Position numbers and translations under genes: made by a program
Notes under the pieces: generated by a model
What the model was told of the DNA's origin: nothing
Databases searched by the model: none
What the model saw: the letters and a program-made list of their open reading frames with translations, nothing else
In this document: positions 17,454 through 25,064 of the stretch, in pieces
Position numbering within the stretch: position 1 is the stretch's first letter
Layout of the letters: every line of letters begins with the position of its first letter
NCBI RefSeq assembly: GCF_002217925.1
Contig: NZ_BCMF01000004.1
Span: 186,001-250,000, forward strand
Direction: 5' to 3'
DNA length: 64,000 nt
From: Secundilactobacillus mixtipabuli
Lineage (GTDB): Bacteria; Bacillota; Bacilli; Lactobacillales; Lactobacillaceae

Positions 17454-18091
17454 TATTCATTCACTCCTAAATTAAGTTTGGCTTTTTGTAGGTTTTCAAC
17501 GAGGGTTCTAATTTCTGACTGATACTGTTTCAAGGCGAGGCGGTTGACCACCAGCTGAGTGCTGACCGGCTGCAGTTCCGCGTAAACGTGAAGGTTATTT
17601 TCTCGTAACGTTGTCCCAGTTTCGGTGATATCAACGATGGCATCGGCTAAACCAATCAACGGCGCTAGTTCCACCGAACCTTCAATGCGGATGATCTCAA
17701 CATCCTCACCAATACTTTGAAAGTAACGCTTCGTGATATTGGGATACTTGGTGGCAATGATTTTCCGGCGGACTTGCTGGGGATCGAAGTCACCGGTGGA
17801 TGCCAACACGAATCGACAACGACCAACGCCAAGGTCTAGCATGGCGTACTGGGTGTTGTTCTGTTCAGCTAAGATGTCGCTGCCGACAATCCCCAGATGG
17901 ACGGATCCGCTGTTGAGATACGTGAGAACGTCAGGTCCTTTGACTAAGATGGTCTCGTACACCGGATCTTCATCAAAAATCAACCGCCGGCCCTTATTGC
18001 GGATCCCGCTGCAGTCGATGCCGCTGGCTTCAAGCAGTGGCACCACTTGCTGTTCCACCCGGCCCTTAGTTAAAGCAATCTTGATTGGCAT
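17453..18091 (-). CDS. hisG: ATP phosphoribosyltransferase, short catalytic subunit
   Basis: 212-aa short-form HisG, which joins ATP and PRPP in the first, feedback-controlled step. It lacks the C-terminal ACT-like regulatory domain of the long form, so it needs HisZ, whose gene ends directly before its ATG (TAAATG). Motifs: IKIALTKGRVEQQVVPLL, GVGRCRFVLAS, and the PRPP loop VDITETGTTLRENNL. Confidence 0.96.
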   Translation of the reverse strand: MPIKIALTKGRVEQQVVPLLEASGIDCSGIRNKGRRLIFDEDPVYETILVKGPDVLTYLNSGSVHLGIVGSDILAEQNNTQYAMLDLGVGRCRFVLASTGDFDPQQVRRKIIATKYPNITKRYFQSIGEDVEIIRIEGSVELAPLIGLADAIVDITETGTTLRENNLHVYAELQPVSTQLVVNRLALKQYQSEIRTLVENLQKAKLNLGVNE

Positions 18092-19237
18092 TTACTCACC
18101 TTCTTTCGTTAAATTCAACAGCCGCTGATTGTTACTAACTGCAATTCGGTTAGCTTCATCCCGGCTATCTGCCAGACACAAGGTACTGTTGGGCGTCTCC
18201 TGCAACACCTCTTCAGCTTCCTGCCATTGAGCCGAATCGAAGTAGATTAAAGTCTGCTTGGCTGTATCCGGTAACGGTACCCGATCAGCCAACGCGTCCA
18301 CATCGAACGCCAATCCAACGGCAGGTTCTTTAATCTGCTGGAAACTCGTTAGCAGGTCATCATATCGGCCACCACTGAACAGGTAGTCCGATGCATTTTG
18401 AGTGTATCCCCGGAAAGCCATTCCGGTGTAGTACGTCTGTGGCGACGGAATACTGAGGTCGAGAACCACGTGCTGATTCGGCGCCATCTGCTTGATAAAC
18501 TGGTTAACAGCGTTAAGACTGTCGATTACCGTCTGTACTTTCGGAATCTTGGGTAGCCGCTGAACCACCTTCATGACCGTATCGAAATCGCCGAACAGCC
18601 ACGGCCATTCACTTAGGAATTCACCAAACTCGGTGTCGGCTAGTAGTTCCGAAATTTGGTTGTAAACGGTCAGGTTCTTGGTAAACAACGCCTGCTTGAG
18701 AGCTACCTTAGTTGGCTCTGGTACCGGTAAAGCTGCTAAAACACCCTCAACGAATCGAGCATCACTTAGTTCCAAGGTCATTTCTTTAATTCCGGTTGCC
18801 TGGCAACCCGCTAGTGCAATCGTTAAGCACTCCAACTCCCCTTTGATGCTGCTATACCCAACTAACTCAATACCAGCTTGCGTCACTTGGTTGTAACTAC
18901 CGGATAACTGCTTTTTCACTCGGAAGACATCACCGCCGTAATACCATTTGGCCGGTAACTCAACCCCCGTGGTACTCATCATTCGTGCTACTGGTAGGGT
19001 TAAATCGGGTCTTAGCACCAAGGCCTCCCCCTGCTCGTCAAGTAATTGATACGGCCGGTAATTAGCTAAATTCAACGGCTTAAAAACATCCGCATATTCG
19101 AGGATCGGCGTGGTTAATTTGGTGAAACCACGTTGCTTAAAGATTGAAAAAAGTTGGCTTGAAATGTTTTCCTTAACAGCCGCTCGGGGACCAAATTCGT
19201 CTCGCGTGCCACTTGGTAAATTTCGGTTTTTAATCAT
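18092..19237 (-). CDS. hisZ: ATP phosphoribosyltransferase regulatory subunit
   Basis: 381-aa paralog of the histidyl-tRNA synthetase catalytic core that binds histidine and controls short-form HisG. Class II synthetase motifs remain visible: LPSGTRDEFGPRAAVKENI at the N-terminus, LRPDLTLPVARM (motif 2 region), GIELVGYSS, and YYTGMAFRGYT with SGGRYDDL (HisA/HisB-type motifs). The C-terminal anticodon-binding domain is absent, as in the family. Start 19237 follows aaaggagaacagc; the open frame upstream is T-box leader. First gene of the operon behind the T-box. Confidence 0.94.
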   Translation of the reverse strand: MIKNRNLPSGTRDEFGPRAAVKENISSQLFSIFKQRGFTKLTTPILEYADVFKPLNLANYRPYQLLDEQGEALVLRPDLTLPVARMMSTTGVELPAKWYYGGDVFRVKKQLSGSYNQVTQAGIELVGYSSIKGELECLTIALAGCQATGIKEMTLELSDARFVEGVLAALPVPEPTKVALKQALFTKNLTVYNQISELLADTEFGEFLSEWPWLFGDFDTVMKVVQRLPKIPKVQTVIDSLNAVNQFIKQMAPNQHVVLDLSIPSPQTYYTGMAFRGYTQNASDYLFSGGRYDDLLTSFQQIKEPAVGLAFDVDALADRVPLPDTAKQTLIYFDSAQWQEAEEVLQETPNSTLCLADSRDEANRIAVSNNQRLLNLTKEGE

Positions 19238-19257
19238 GCTGTTCTCCTTTCTGATAA

Positions 19258-19550
19258 ACAAAAAGTCCTCGCAAACTAATCTAGTTAGTTTACGAGGACG
19301 ATTTAAATCGCGGTTCCACCTCAATTTGTCGCCACCTCACGATGACGGCCTTACGTTGCCAATAACTAGTCGTTGAAGAGACTTCAAGAACAGTTAAGGT
19401 AACCCTGATAACGCTAAACATGCGGAGCAGCTTACTTAATTCAGCTGATCAGTTCATAGAGGTGTTTCGTTGTCCCAATCACCTGGATTCCATCGGCCCA
19501 AGCTCTCTTCACATTGGTGTTCAACTACTTTTTCTAATCACAACTTATTT
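19258..19550 (-). promoter_or_regulatory. T-box leader of the his operon, candidate tRNA-His specifier CAC
   Basis: On the minus strand the T-box core GAGGTGGAACCGCG (reading from 19322) is followed by a terminator GTCCTCGTAAACTAA/TTAGTTTGCGAGGAC (19265-19299) and a T-run (19258-19264). The antiterminator would form with the T-box core when uncharged tRNA binds. In the Stem I specifier loop ACGAA-A-CAC-CTCT the codon at 19464-19462 is CAC, histidine, agreeing with the genes controlled. The same ACGAA-N-codon arrangement occurs in the second T-box of this window. Confidence 0.9.
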
Positions 19551-19576
19551 TGTCATTTAGTTTTAATGTTGTATAT

Positions 19577-19604
19577 AATTTAACACCAAATTTTAATTTG
19601 TCAA
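19577..19604 (-). promoter_or_regulatory. Promoter of the his operon leader
   Basis: Minus-strand TTGACA (19604-19599), 16-bp spacer, TAAATT (19582-19577), just ahead of the T-box leader. The -10 is weak; a neighbouring TATATA is spaced too far. Confidence 0.45.
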
Positions 19605-19687
19605 CGCTACTTGTTAAATTAAATAACCATTATTCTAGTGTTTAGCGCAATTTACCCCAGTTTAATCGCATTCCTGAACTCTAAAAA

Positions 19688-20530
19688 TTATTTTAAATTA
19701 ATGAGAGCCATCAACGTGTGATAGCCGTGGCCCACTTCTTTAATACTGTGTGCGTCGGAGCCATAGACTAACGGAATGGCCATTTGCTGCACTTGTTTTA
19801 GAATATCAAAATCAGGGTAAGTTTCGTTACAGAATTCCTTGTACAAACCCGCAGCGTTGTAGTCGAGTTCATCTCCTCGCTGCTTAACCGCCTGCAGCAA
19901 AGCGTTGATCACACTCTGGGTTTCACGGTCGTATGTCCGCGGCAGTCCGAAATAGTCCTGAAATTTTTTAATCAAGGTAATGTGCCCAATTCGTTTCGGG
20001 GCATACGAACCAAGATCGGCGTTAACGGCTTCAGTAACCGCCTTAAAATAATGACGGTAGAGTGCCTGACCATCTTTAGCCGGTTTTAACAGTCCTTTTT
20101 CAAAATCATCAAGAGTATCGTCAACGCACCAAAATTGGTTATCCTTACCCTGCATAAAGTGAACGGACAGCACACTATCAGTAGTTTGCGGGCCGTACTC
20201 ATTCAAGAAATCCCGGGTCCACTGCACGTGATGCGGTAAGAAATCAACCTCAAAGCCCACATTAATGTGAATTTTATCGCCGTATTTGGCCTGCATCCGT
20301 TGGACTTTTTTGAAGTAGGCTGGCAGATCGCTCATCGCCATCGACGCTTCCGTATAACCGGTTTCAAGCCCTGCATACTCCTGTTTAAAGTCTGGTGGCA
20401 GTGGCGCATGTTCCGTCACGCTATAGCTCTTAAAGCCAAGCCGAATTGCTTTTTGGATCATTGCTTCCACATCATCACCGCTACCGTGCGGACAGAACTC
20501 TGTGTGTGAATGGCCATCTTGTTTCAGCAA
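19688..20530 (-). CDS. hisK: Histidinol-phosphatase, PHP family
   Basis: 280-aa PHP-domain metal-dependent phosphatase that makes histidinol from histidinol phosphate, the step missing from the hisB here. Metal-binding motifs: DGHSHTEFCPHGSG near the N-terminus, SVTEHAPLP, NVGFEVDFLP, LSVHFMQGKD, IGHITLIKKF and YGSDAHSIKEVGHGY at the C-terminus. The start is TTG, with taaggagggattct ahead. It lies upstream of the his T-box on the same strand, so it is outside the T-box-controlled transcript unless read-through occurs upstream. Confidence 0.92.
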   Translation of the reverse strand: MLKQDGHSHTEFCPHGSGDDVEAMIQKAIRLGFKSYSVTEHAPLPPDFKQEYAGLETGYTEASMAMSDLPAYFKKVQRMQAKYGDKIHINVGFEVDFLPHHVQWTRDFLNEYGPQTTDSVLSVHFMQGKDNQFWCVDDTLDDFEKGLLKPAKDGQALYRHYFKAVTEAVNADLGSYAPKRIGHITLIKKFQDYFGLPRTYDRETQSVINALLQAVKQRGDELDYNAAGLYKEFCNETYPDFDILKQVQQMAIPLVYGSDAHSIKEVGHGYHTLMALINLK

Positions 20531-20736
20531 AAGAATCCCTCCTTAAATTTAATTAGTCTAGTTGTATCATATTTTCGAGTCGAAATTATCATTTATGGGT
20601 CTTTTTATGGAAATTCGCGTGAAGATCAGCAGCCACCATAACCACTTTATAGAATAGTTGCTATAATGATGATAATTATGTTACCGCTTTATTATCTTTC
20701 AAAGCTGTCATTTAGCAATCAAAGGAGGAATTTTTT

Positions 20737-21831
20737 TTGGGACTCTCAAAACCATTTTTAGATAAGGTCAGCACGGATTCCGTCCCTGGCTCATTGAATT
20801 TAATCACTGACGTTCCGGGCGTATCCGTTGGGCAAACCACCTTTAATAGTGGCACGCACCATACTGGGATCACCGTGGTTAAACCCGCTGCCGACAACGT
20901 CTTTTTGAATAAATTACCCGCTGCTGCTCACGTGATCAACGGCTTCGGCAAAAGCACTGGCCTGGTTCAGATCAATGAACTCGGCACCCTTGAAACGCCC
21001 ATTGTTTTGACGAATACGTTTGCTGTGGGCACCGCCGAGACAGCATTAGCTGAGGACATGATGGCTGACAACCCAGACATTGGTGACACCACCAGCACGG
21101 TCAATCCCGTGATTATGGAATGCAATGATGGCGATATTAACGATATCCGCGATGTTTTCATGACCAAAAAAGACGTCTTAAACACGCTGCACCACACTGG
21201 TCAGTCCTTTGAAGAAGGAACGGTTGGCGCGGGTGTTGGCATGAGCTGCTATGATTTAAAGGGCGGCATTGGTTCTGCTAGCCGGGTCATTCAAATCGAT
21301 GGCAAATCATTTACCATGGGCGCTTTAGTGCTGTCTAACTACGGCTTCTTGCGTGATCTGAACATCTATAACGTCCCAGTTGGCGAGAAACTTGACGCTT
21401 TTAAGGCAGAAAAAAAGCAAAAAGAAAAGGGCAGTATCGTCACCATTCTGGCAACTGATATTCCCTTTAATTCACGTCAATTAACTCGAATTGCCAAGCG
21501 TGCCAGCGTGGGTATCACTCGAACCGGCGCGTTCATTGGTAATGGCAGCGGTGAAATTGTACTGGCCTTTTCAACGGCTAACCGAATCGCCCATTACCCC
21601 AAGTCCGAGTTAACGACTCAGGCCGCCATCACTGATGACAAAATCGACCGCTACTTCCGCATGACCGTTTCAGTCGTTGAAGAAGCCATTTTAAGCGTAC
21701 TGACACACGCAACGACCCTTACTGATCGAAAGGGTAATCCTCGCCTCAGTCTTCACGATGCGCTGAAAGCCTATCAAGCTGAATACCATGATACGGACAT
21801 CGCCCGTTTGCAAGACCAGCTAGGAATCTAA
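20737..21831 (+). CDS. P1-family peptidase (DmpA-type L-aminopeptidase/D-esterase)
   Basis: 364-aa cytoplasmic Ntn-type hydrolase of MEROPS family P1/S58; members cut themselves before a Ser or Thr to form the active nucleophile and release N-terminal residues from amides or peptides. ITDVPGVSVGQTTF, INGFGKSTGL, EGTVGAGVGMSCYDLKGGIG and TMGALVLSNYGF are family landmarks; the nucleophile is probably the Ser in LSNYG. Start is TTG: AAAGGAGG lies eight bases ahead and no ATG fits. Its stop codon overlaps the stop of the convergent C39-like gene, with no terminator between them. Confidence 0.88.
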   Translation: MGLSKPFLDKVSTDSVPGSLNLITDVPGVSVGQTTFNSGTHHTGITVVKPAADNVFLNKLPAAAHVINGFGKSTGLVQINELGTLETPIVLTNTFAVGTAETALAEDMMADNPDIGDTTSTVNPVIMECNDGDINDIRDVFMTKKDVLNTLHHTGQSFEEGTVGAGVGMSCYDLKGGIGSASRVIQIDGKSFTMGALVLSNYGFLRDLNIYNVPVGEKLDAFKAEKKQKEKGSIVTILATDIPFNSRQLTRIAKRASVGITRTGAFIGNGSGEIVLAFSTANRIAHYPKSELTTQAAITDDKIDRYFRMTVSVVEEAILSVLTHATTLTDRKGNPRLSLHDALKAYQAEYHDTDIARLQDQLGI

Positions 21832-22628
21832 CCAATTTCAACTGCCCATCGGCGAGCATCATAAGCGCGTTTAAAGCGAGCCAAGCTAAGCCAGTAGCGA
21901 CCATCAATCGGGTCTGAAACGTGCAATAGTTCGCCAAAATAACCATCAACAAGGACAGCGTGGTTATTACCCATTGCCCGTCCAAATGAATAGTCGCCCC
22001 ATTCTGGGGTTTCAAAGCCTACAGTGACGTATGCCACCAAGGGCTTTTTTTGTTGCAGTAAAGCGGGCATTTCATCGGCCGTCAAGCCACTGACATCGCG
22101 TACAGGTGCGTACTTTTGCGCCCAGGCTACTAACGGCTTGGGATAAATGGCCTCAAAGTGGCCCGGCATATCCTGGTCAGGCTCGCCGCCAAAGCCATGG
22201 TTCGGGTTGAAATCCGCTGCTCTGGGCATTTCCTTTAGGAAGGTTAAGTAATCTAGCTCGATCGCGTAGCCCTTAAGATGAAGGCCTTCCAGCAAAGCCG
22301 CCGGTTCACAGCCGCTTTGCATGCCCCACCAAACTTGGTTGATGTTTTCGGCGTTCAGACTAAATGGTTCTTGACCTGCCCGAAGAGCTTTCTGCCACAA
22401 ATCCGGATTCAATGTGACCGCATTCTTTAGAAGATAGCGATCATTCCCTATTTGATAGAGGTGTTCGCCCTGATCATCCGTATATTCTTGACTCACCATC
22501 ACAGCTGTTAGAGCGTTTGCTTCGTCAACTTTTTCCCCGTTCGCATTAACGATTGCGGTGCCGTCTTCTATCACACAGCCTTCAGTGTGCCAAGGTTTGT
22601 GTTGCGTTAACATTAATCCGCCTGCCAT
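21828..22628 (-). CDS. C39-like (YvpB-type) papain-fold peptidase
   Basis: 266-aa protein with a Peptidase_C39_2 domain in its C-terminal half (about 110-266). The catalytic Cys is in MQSGCEPAALLEGLHLKG, the His in MGNNHAVLVDGY and the Asp in HVSDPIDG. The N-terminal third, with short beta repeats (GEHLYQIGNDRYLLKNAVTL), resembles SH3-like or SLAP-type surface repeats, but no signal peptide is visible. ATG 22628 is chosen because AGGAGG lies seven bases ahead, inside the NUDIX gene, giving a 16-nt overlap; ATG 22613 (TAATG) is an alternative. Third gene of the regulator-NUDIX-peptidase operon. Confidence 0.75.
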   Translation of the reverse strand: MAGGLMLTQHKPWHTEGCVIEDGTAIVNANGEKVDEANALTAVMVSQEYTDDQGEHLYQIGNDRYLLKNAVTLNPDLWQKALRAGQEPFSLNAENINQVWWGMQSGCEPAALLEGLHLKGYAIELDYLTFLKEMPRAADFNPNHGFGGEPDQDMPGHFEAIYPKPLVAWAQKYAPVRDVSGLTADEMPALLQQKKPLVAYVTVGFETPEWGDYSFGRAMGNNHAVLVDGYFGELLHVSDPIDGRYWLSLARFKRAYDARRWAVEIG

Positions 22629-23080
22629 GAGTTGACCTCCTCAATCACTGCTTGCGCCATTTTCTTTGATTGCTCATTAAACAGTTTGGGTAAATGATTC
22701 AAATCAAAATACTTCACCTGTGTCGTTTCATTGGTCACGTGATCCAGTGGCTTGCCGCCTGTTTGACGAACCAGGTACAGTGCTGTAATCAGCTGCGTTT
22801 GATCGCCATTCGGGTAGGTGTAAAAATCCTTGTCAAACAAGTCGAGTAATTTGATTGGCTCAACCTCGATTCCCGCATCCTCAAGGTATTCGCGTTTGCA
22901 GGTTTCCTTGAAGCTGGCACCAAATTCCATGTACCCACCCGGAAAACTCCAATCGCCAGTATCTGCTCGTTCCTGCAATAATAACCGATTCTGATCATCC
23001 AGCAACGCACCAGCTGCCGTCGTTAAAATCATTGGTCGGTGGCCCACTAAGGCCCTCATTTCGTGGATATAATCTGCCAT
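22613..23080 (-). CDS. NUDIX hydrolase
   Basis: 155-aa NUDIX pyrophosphohydrolase. The Nudix box runs from GGYMEFGASFKETCKREYLE to DAGIEV; the core REYLEDAGI has Asp where the consensus has its second Glu, otherwise intact. Such proteins hydrolyse nucleoside diphosphates linked to another group; the target is not readable. Ribosome site aaaggggcg precedes the ATG. It lies 17 bases after the response regulator gene and overlaps the C39-like gene. Confidence 0.9.
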   Translation of the reverse strand: MADYIHEMRALVGHRPMILTTAAGALLDDQNRLLLQERADTGDWSFPGGYMEFGASFKETCKREYLEDAGIEVEPIKLLDLFDKDFYTYPNGDQTQLITALYLVRQTGGKPLDHVTNETTQVKYFDLNHLPKLFNEQSKKMAQAVIEEVNSWQAD

Positions 23081-23097
23081 AAAACCGCCCCTTTAGT

Positions 23098-23838
23098 CTA
23101 ACTATTTGGCTTCATTATAGCAGTTACTTTCTCGCTTGTGTCCCCTTCAGTATGGCTTTCAAAGATATAGCCGAAACCACGAACCGTCTTTAAACACGTG
23201 GGCGCTTTGGGGTCTGCTTCAATTAATTTCCGTAATTTGCTGATGTGTGAATCGATTGCTCTCATGGTTGAATCCCGACCGTTACGCCAAACCCCTTCCG
23301 CAATTTGTGCCCGGGTCAGCACCACGTTTTCATGCTGCATAAAAAAGACTAATAATCGAAAATCCACTGGCCCCATCGTTAATTGTTTACCGTTAACCGT
23401 AACCATGTAGTGTTGAAAATCGACTTGAAGCTGGCCTGTATTAAGAACTTCCCGATTATCTTCTTGGGGTTGGTAATAGCGCCAAATTTTCTGTTGAATG
23501 CGTGCTCGAAGCTCACGGTTTGCCATGTCCAAAGATAATAATTCATCAAAATGATACCGGTCAAACACGTCACAGGTCATGGCTACACCCAATTTTTTTC
23601 GGTGGACTGCAAGTAACGGTCCCCGAAACTGCTGACGCATTAGGACCAGGGTATCGACGCGCTGACCCAGCGTATTGAACTGGTCTAAATCCAAAATAAT
23701 TAACGTTTGGTTATCACGATTTAATAAGAAGTCTGGTAAATAAGTGGGGCTGCTGATGACTTGCCATTCAGTCATGATCTGTTTCAGCCGTTTTAAGAGA
23801 TTAGCGTTATCACTAATCAGTAAAATGCTTCTTTCCAT
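23098..23838 (-). CDS. Atypical OmpR/PhoB-type response regulator, no kinase nearby
   Basis: 246 aa. The C-terminal winged helix (about 145-230) is a normal DNA-binding domain: TMGPVDFRLLVFFMQHENVV, THETA-type recognition region DSTMRAIDSHISKLRKLIEA, and CLKTVRGFGYIF. The N-terminal receiver is degenerate: D50 in LIILDLDQF can be the phospho-acceptor, but the acidic pair is ISDN, the Thr/Ser strand reads LLAVHRKK, and the usual Lys-Pro is replaced in LLSLDMANREL. ATG 23838 is used because agagga lies six bases ahead; the upstream ATG has no ribosome site. Divergent from pstS across a PHO box, it is the likely regulator of the pst operon, perhaps without classical phosphorylation. Confidence 0.85.
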   Translation of the reverse strand: MERSILLISDNANLLKRLKQIMTEWQVISSPTYLPDFLLNRDNQTLIILDLDQFNTLGQRVDTLVLMRQQFRGPLLAVHRKKLGVAMTCDVFDRYHFDELLSLDMANRELRARIQQKIWRYYQPQEDNREVLNTGQLQVDFQHYMVTVNGKQLTMGPVDFRLLVFFMQHENVVLTRAQIAEGVWRNGRDSTMRAIDSHISKLRKLIEADPKAPTCLKTVRGFGYIFESHTEGDTSEKVTAIMKPNS

Positions 23839-23907
23839 GAGGCTTCCTCTTTTCATTTCTGTTATTACATATAGTTATCCCACGTTTCAACAACTAACAA
23901 AACCCGT

Positions 23908-23961
23908 TTTACATAAACTTTACATGACCTATACATTAACTTTACGAGAGCATTTTATACT
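23908..23961 (+). promoter_or_regulatory. PHO box (four 11-bp repeats) and pst promoter
   Basis: TTTACA at 23908 and 23919, TATACA at 23930, TTTACG at 23941: four repeats at an exact 11-bp period, the layout of PhoP-binding sites in Firmicutes. A -10 box TATACT follows at 23956-23961 without a good -35, as expected of an activator-dependent promoter. Confidence 0.85.
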
Positions 23962-24021
23962 GATTTTGTGCTTAGGAATTAACCTTTCTAGGACACAATA
24001 CATTTAAAGGGGAATATGCTC

Positions 24022-24918
24022 ATGCATAAAAAAACATTGATTTCCACAGTAGTTGCCTTTAGTCTTGCTGGCCTGTTATTAGGAGGTTGCGGTTCAAAGT
24101 CAAGTCAGAAGTCAGCTTCTGATAGCACTAAGGCTGCAAAGGTCACCAAGATCACAGCCGTTGGTTCAACTGCTCTTCAGCCATTAGTTGAACAAGCTGC
24201 CCAGGACTACCAGGCATCAAATAAAAACGTCAACCTTACCGTTCAAGGTGGCGGTTCTGGTACTGGTCTGAGCCAAGTTCAACAAGGTGCAGTTCAAGTT
24301 GGAAACTCGGATATTTTTGCGGAACAGTCATCTGGTATCAAAGCTGACAAACTGGTCGACCACAAAGTTGCCGTTGTTGGCATGACACCAGTCGTTAATC
24401 CTGAAACGGGTGTCACAAACCTTTCGATGGCACAGTTACGCGATATTTTTACCGGCAAAATCACGAACTGGAACCAAGTTGGCGGAAAAAATCAAAAGAT
24501 CTCAGTCATCAACCGTGCCCAAGGTTCAGGAACTCGCGCAACTTTTGAAGGTGCTGTGTTAGAGGGCAAAAAAGCGATTACCTCTCAAGAACAAGATTCC
24601 AATGGTACCGTTCAAAAACTAGTTGCAACCACACCAGGGGCTATCAGTTACTTAGCATTCTCTTATGTTAATGACAAAGTTAAAGCCGTTTCCATTGATC
24701 ACGTAAAACCAACTGACGCTAACGTTACAACCAATAAATGGACTATCTGGTCATATGAACATATGTATACCAAGGGCCAACCAAACAAAGCAACCGCAGG
24801 CTTCTTAAAGTACATGAACAGTTCTAAGGTTCAAGGCAGCTTGGTTAAAAAGCTCGGTTATATCAGTATTCACGATATGAAAGTCACTAAGAACGCGAAG
24901 AACGTCGTTACAAAATAG
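24022..24918 (+). CDS. pstS: Phosphate-binding lipoprotein of the Pst ABC transporter
   Basis: 298-aa extracellular lipoprotein that captures phosphate for PstCAB. Signal peptide with lipobox LLLGGC (Cys about 25), then AVGSTALQPLVEQAAQDYQ and QGGGSGTGLSQVQQGAVQVG, the phosphate-binding loops with Ser/Thr/Asp ligands, NRAQGSGTRATFEGAVL and GAISYLAFSYVND. Two in-frame ATGs exist, 24016 and 24022; AGGGG at 24008-24012 fits the second better. First gene of pstSCAB1B2-phoU. Confidence 0.94.
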   Translation: MHKKTLISTVVAFSLAGLLLGGCGSKSSQKSASDSTKAAKVTKITAVGSTALQPLVEQAAQDYQASNKNVNLTVQGGGSGTGLSQVQQGAVQVGNSDIFAEQSSGIKADKLVDHKVAVVGMTPVVNPETGVTNLSMAQLRDIFTGKITNWNQVGGKNQKISVINRAQGSGTRATFEGAVLEGKKAITSQEQDSNGTVQKLVATTPGAISYLAFSYVNDKVKAVSIDHVKPTDANVTTNKWTIWSYEHMYTKGQPNKATAGFLKYMNSSKVQGSLVKKLGYISIHDMKVTKNAKNVVTK

Positions 24919-24939
24919 TTTCATTTTAATAACCAAACT

Positions 24940-24981
24940 AGCGGAAAATCGGGCGATGACTACTCGCCCTGATTTTCCGCT
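24940..24981 (+). other. Strong intercistronic hairpin between pstS and pstC
   Basis: AGCGGAAAATC-GGGCGA pairs with TCGCCC-T-GATTTTCCGCT: 17 base pairs with one bulged T. No T-run follows, so it is more likely a 3' stabiliser or processing element that keeps pstS mRNA above the rest of the operon than a full terminator. Confidence 0.7.
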
Positions 24982-25064
24982 TAACTATGGCCCACCAGCA
25001 CGAATTTTACCGTTCCTGCTGGCATTGAAACATGCGTCCTACATTAATGATTGGAGGATTTTAA

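Noticed and set aside
14975-19324. Longer upstream starts of hisA, hisB and hisZ
   Set aside because: The extensions overlap neighbouring genes or the T-box leader; family-consistent ATGs with strong ribosome sites exist downstream.
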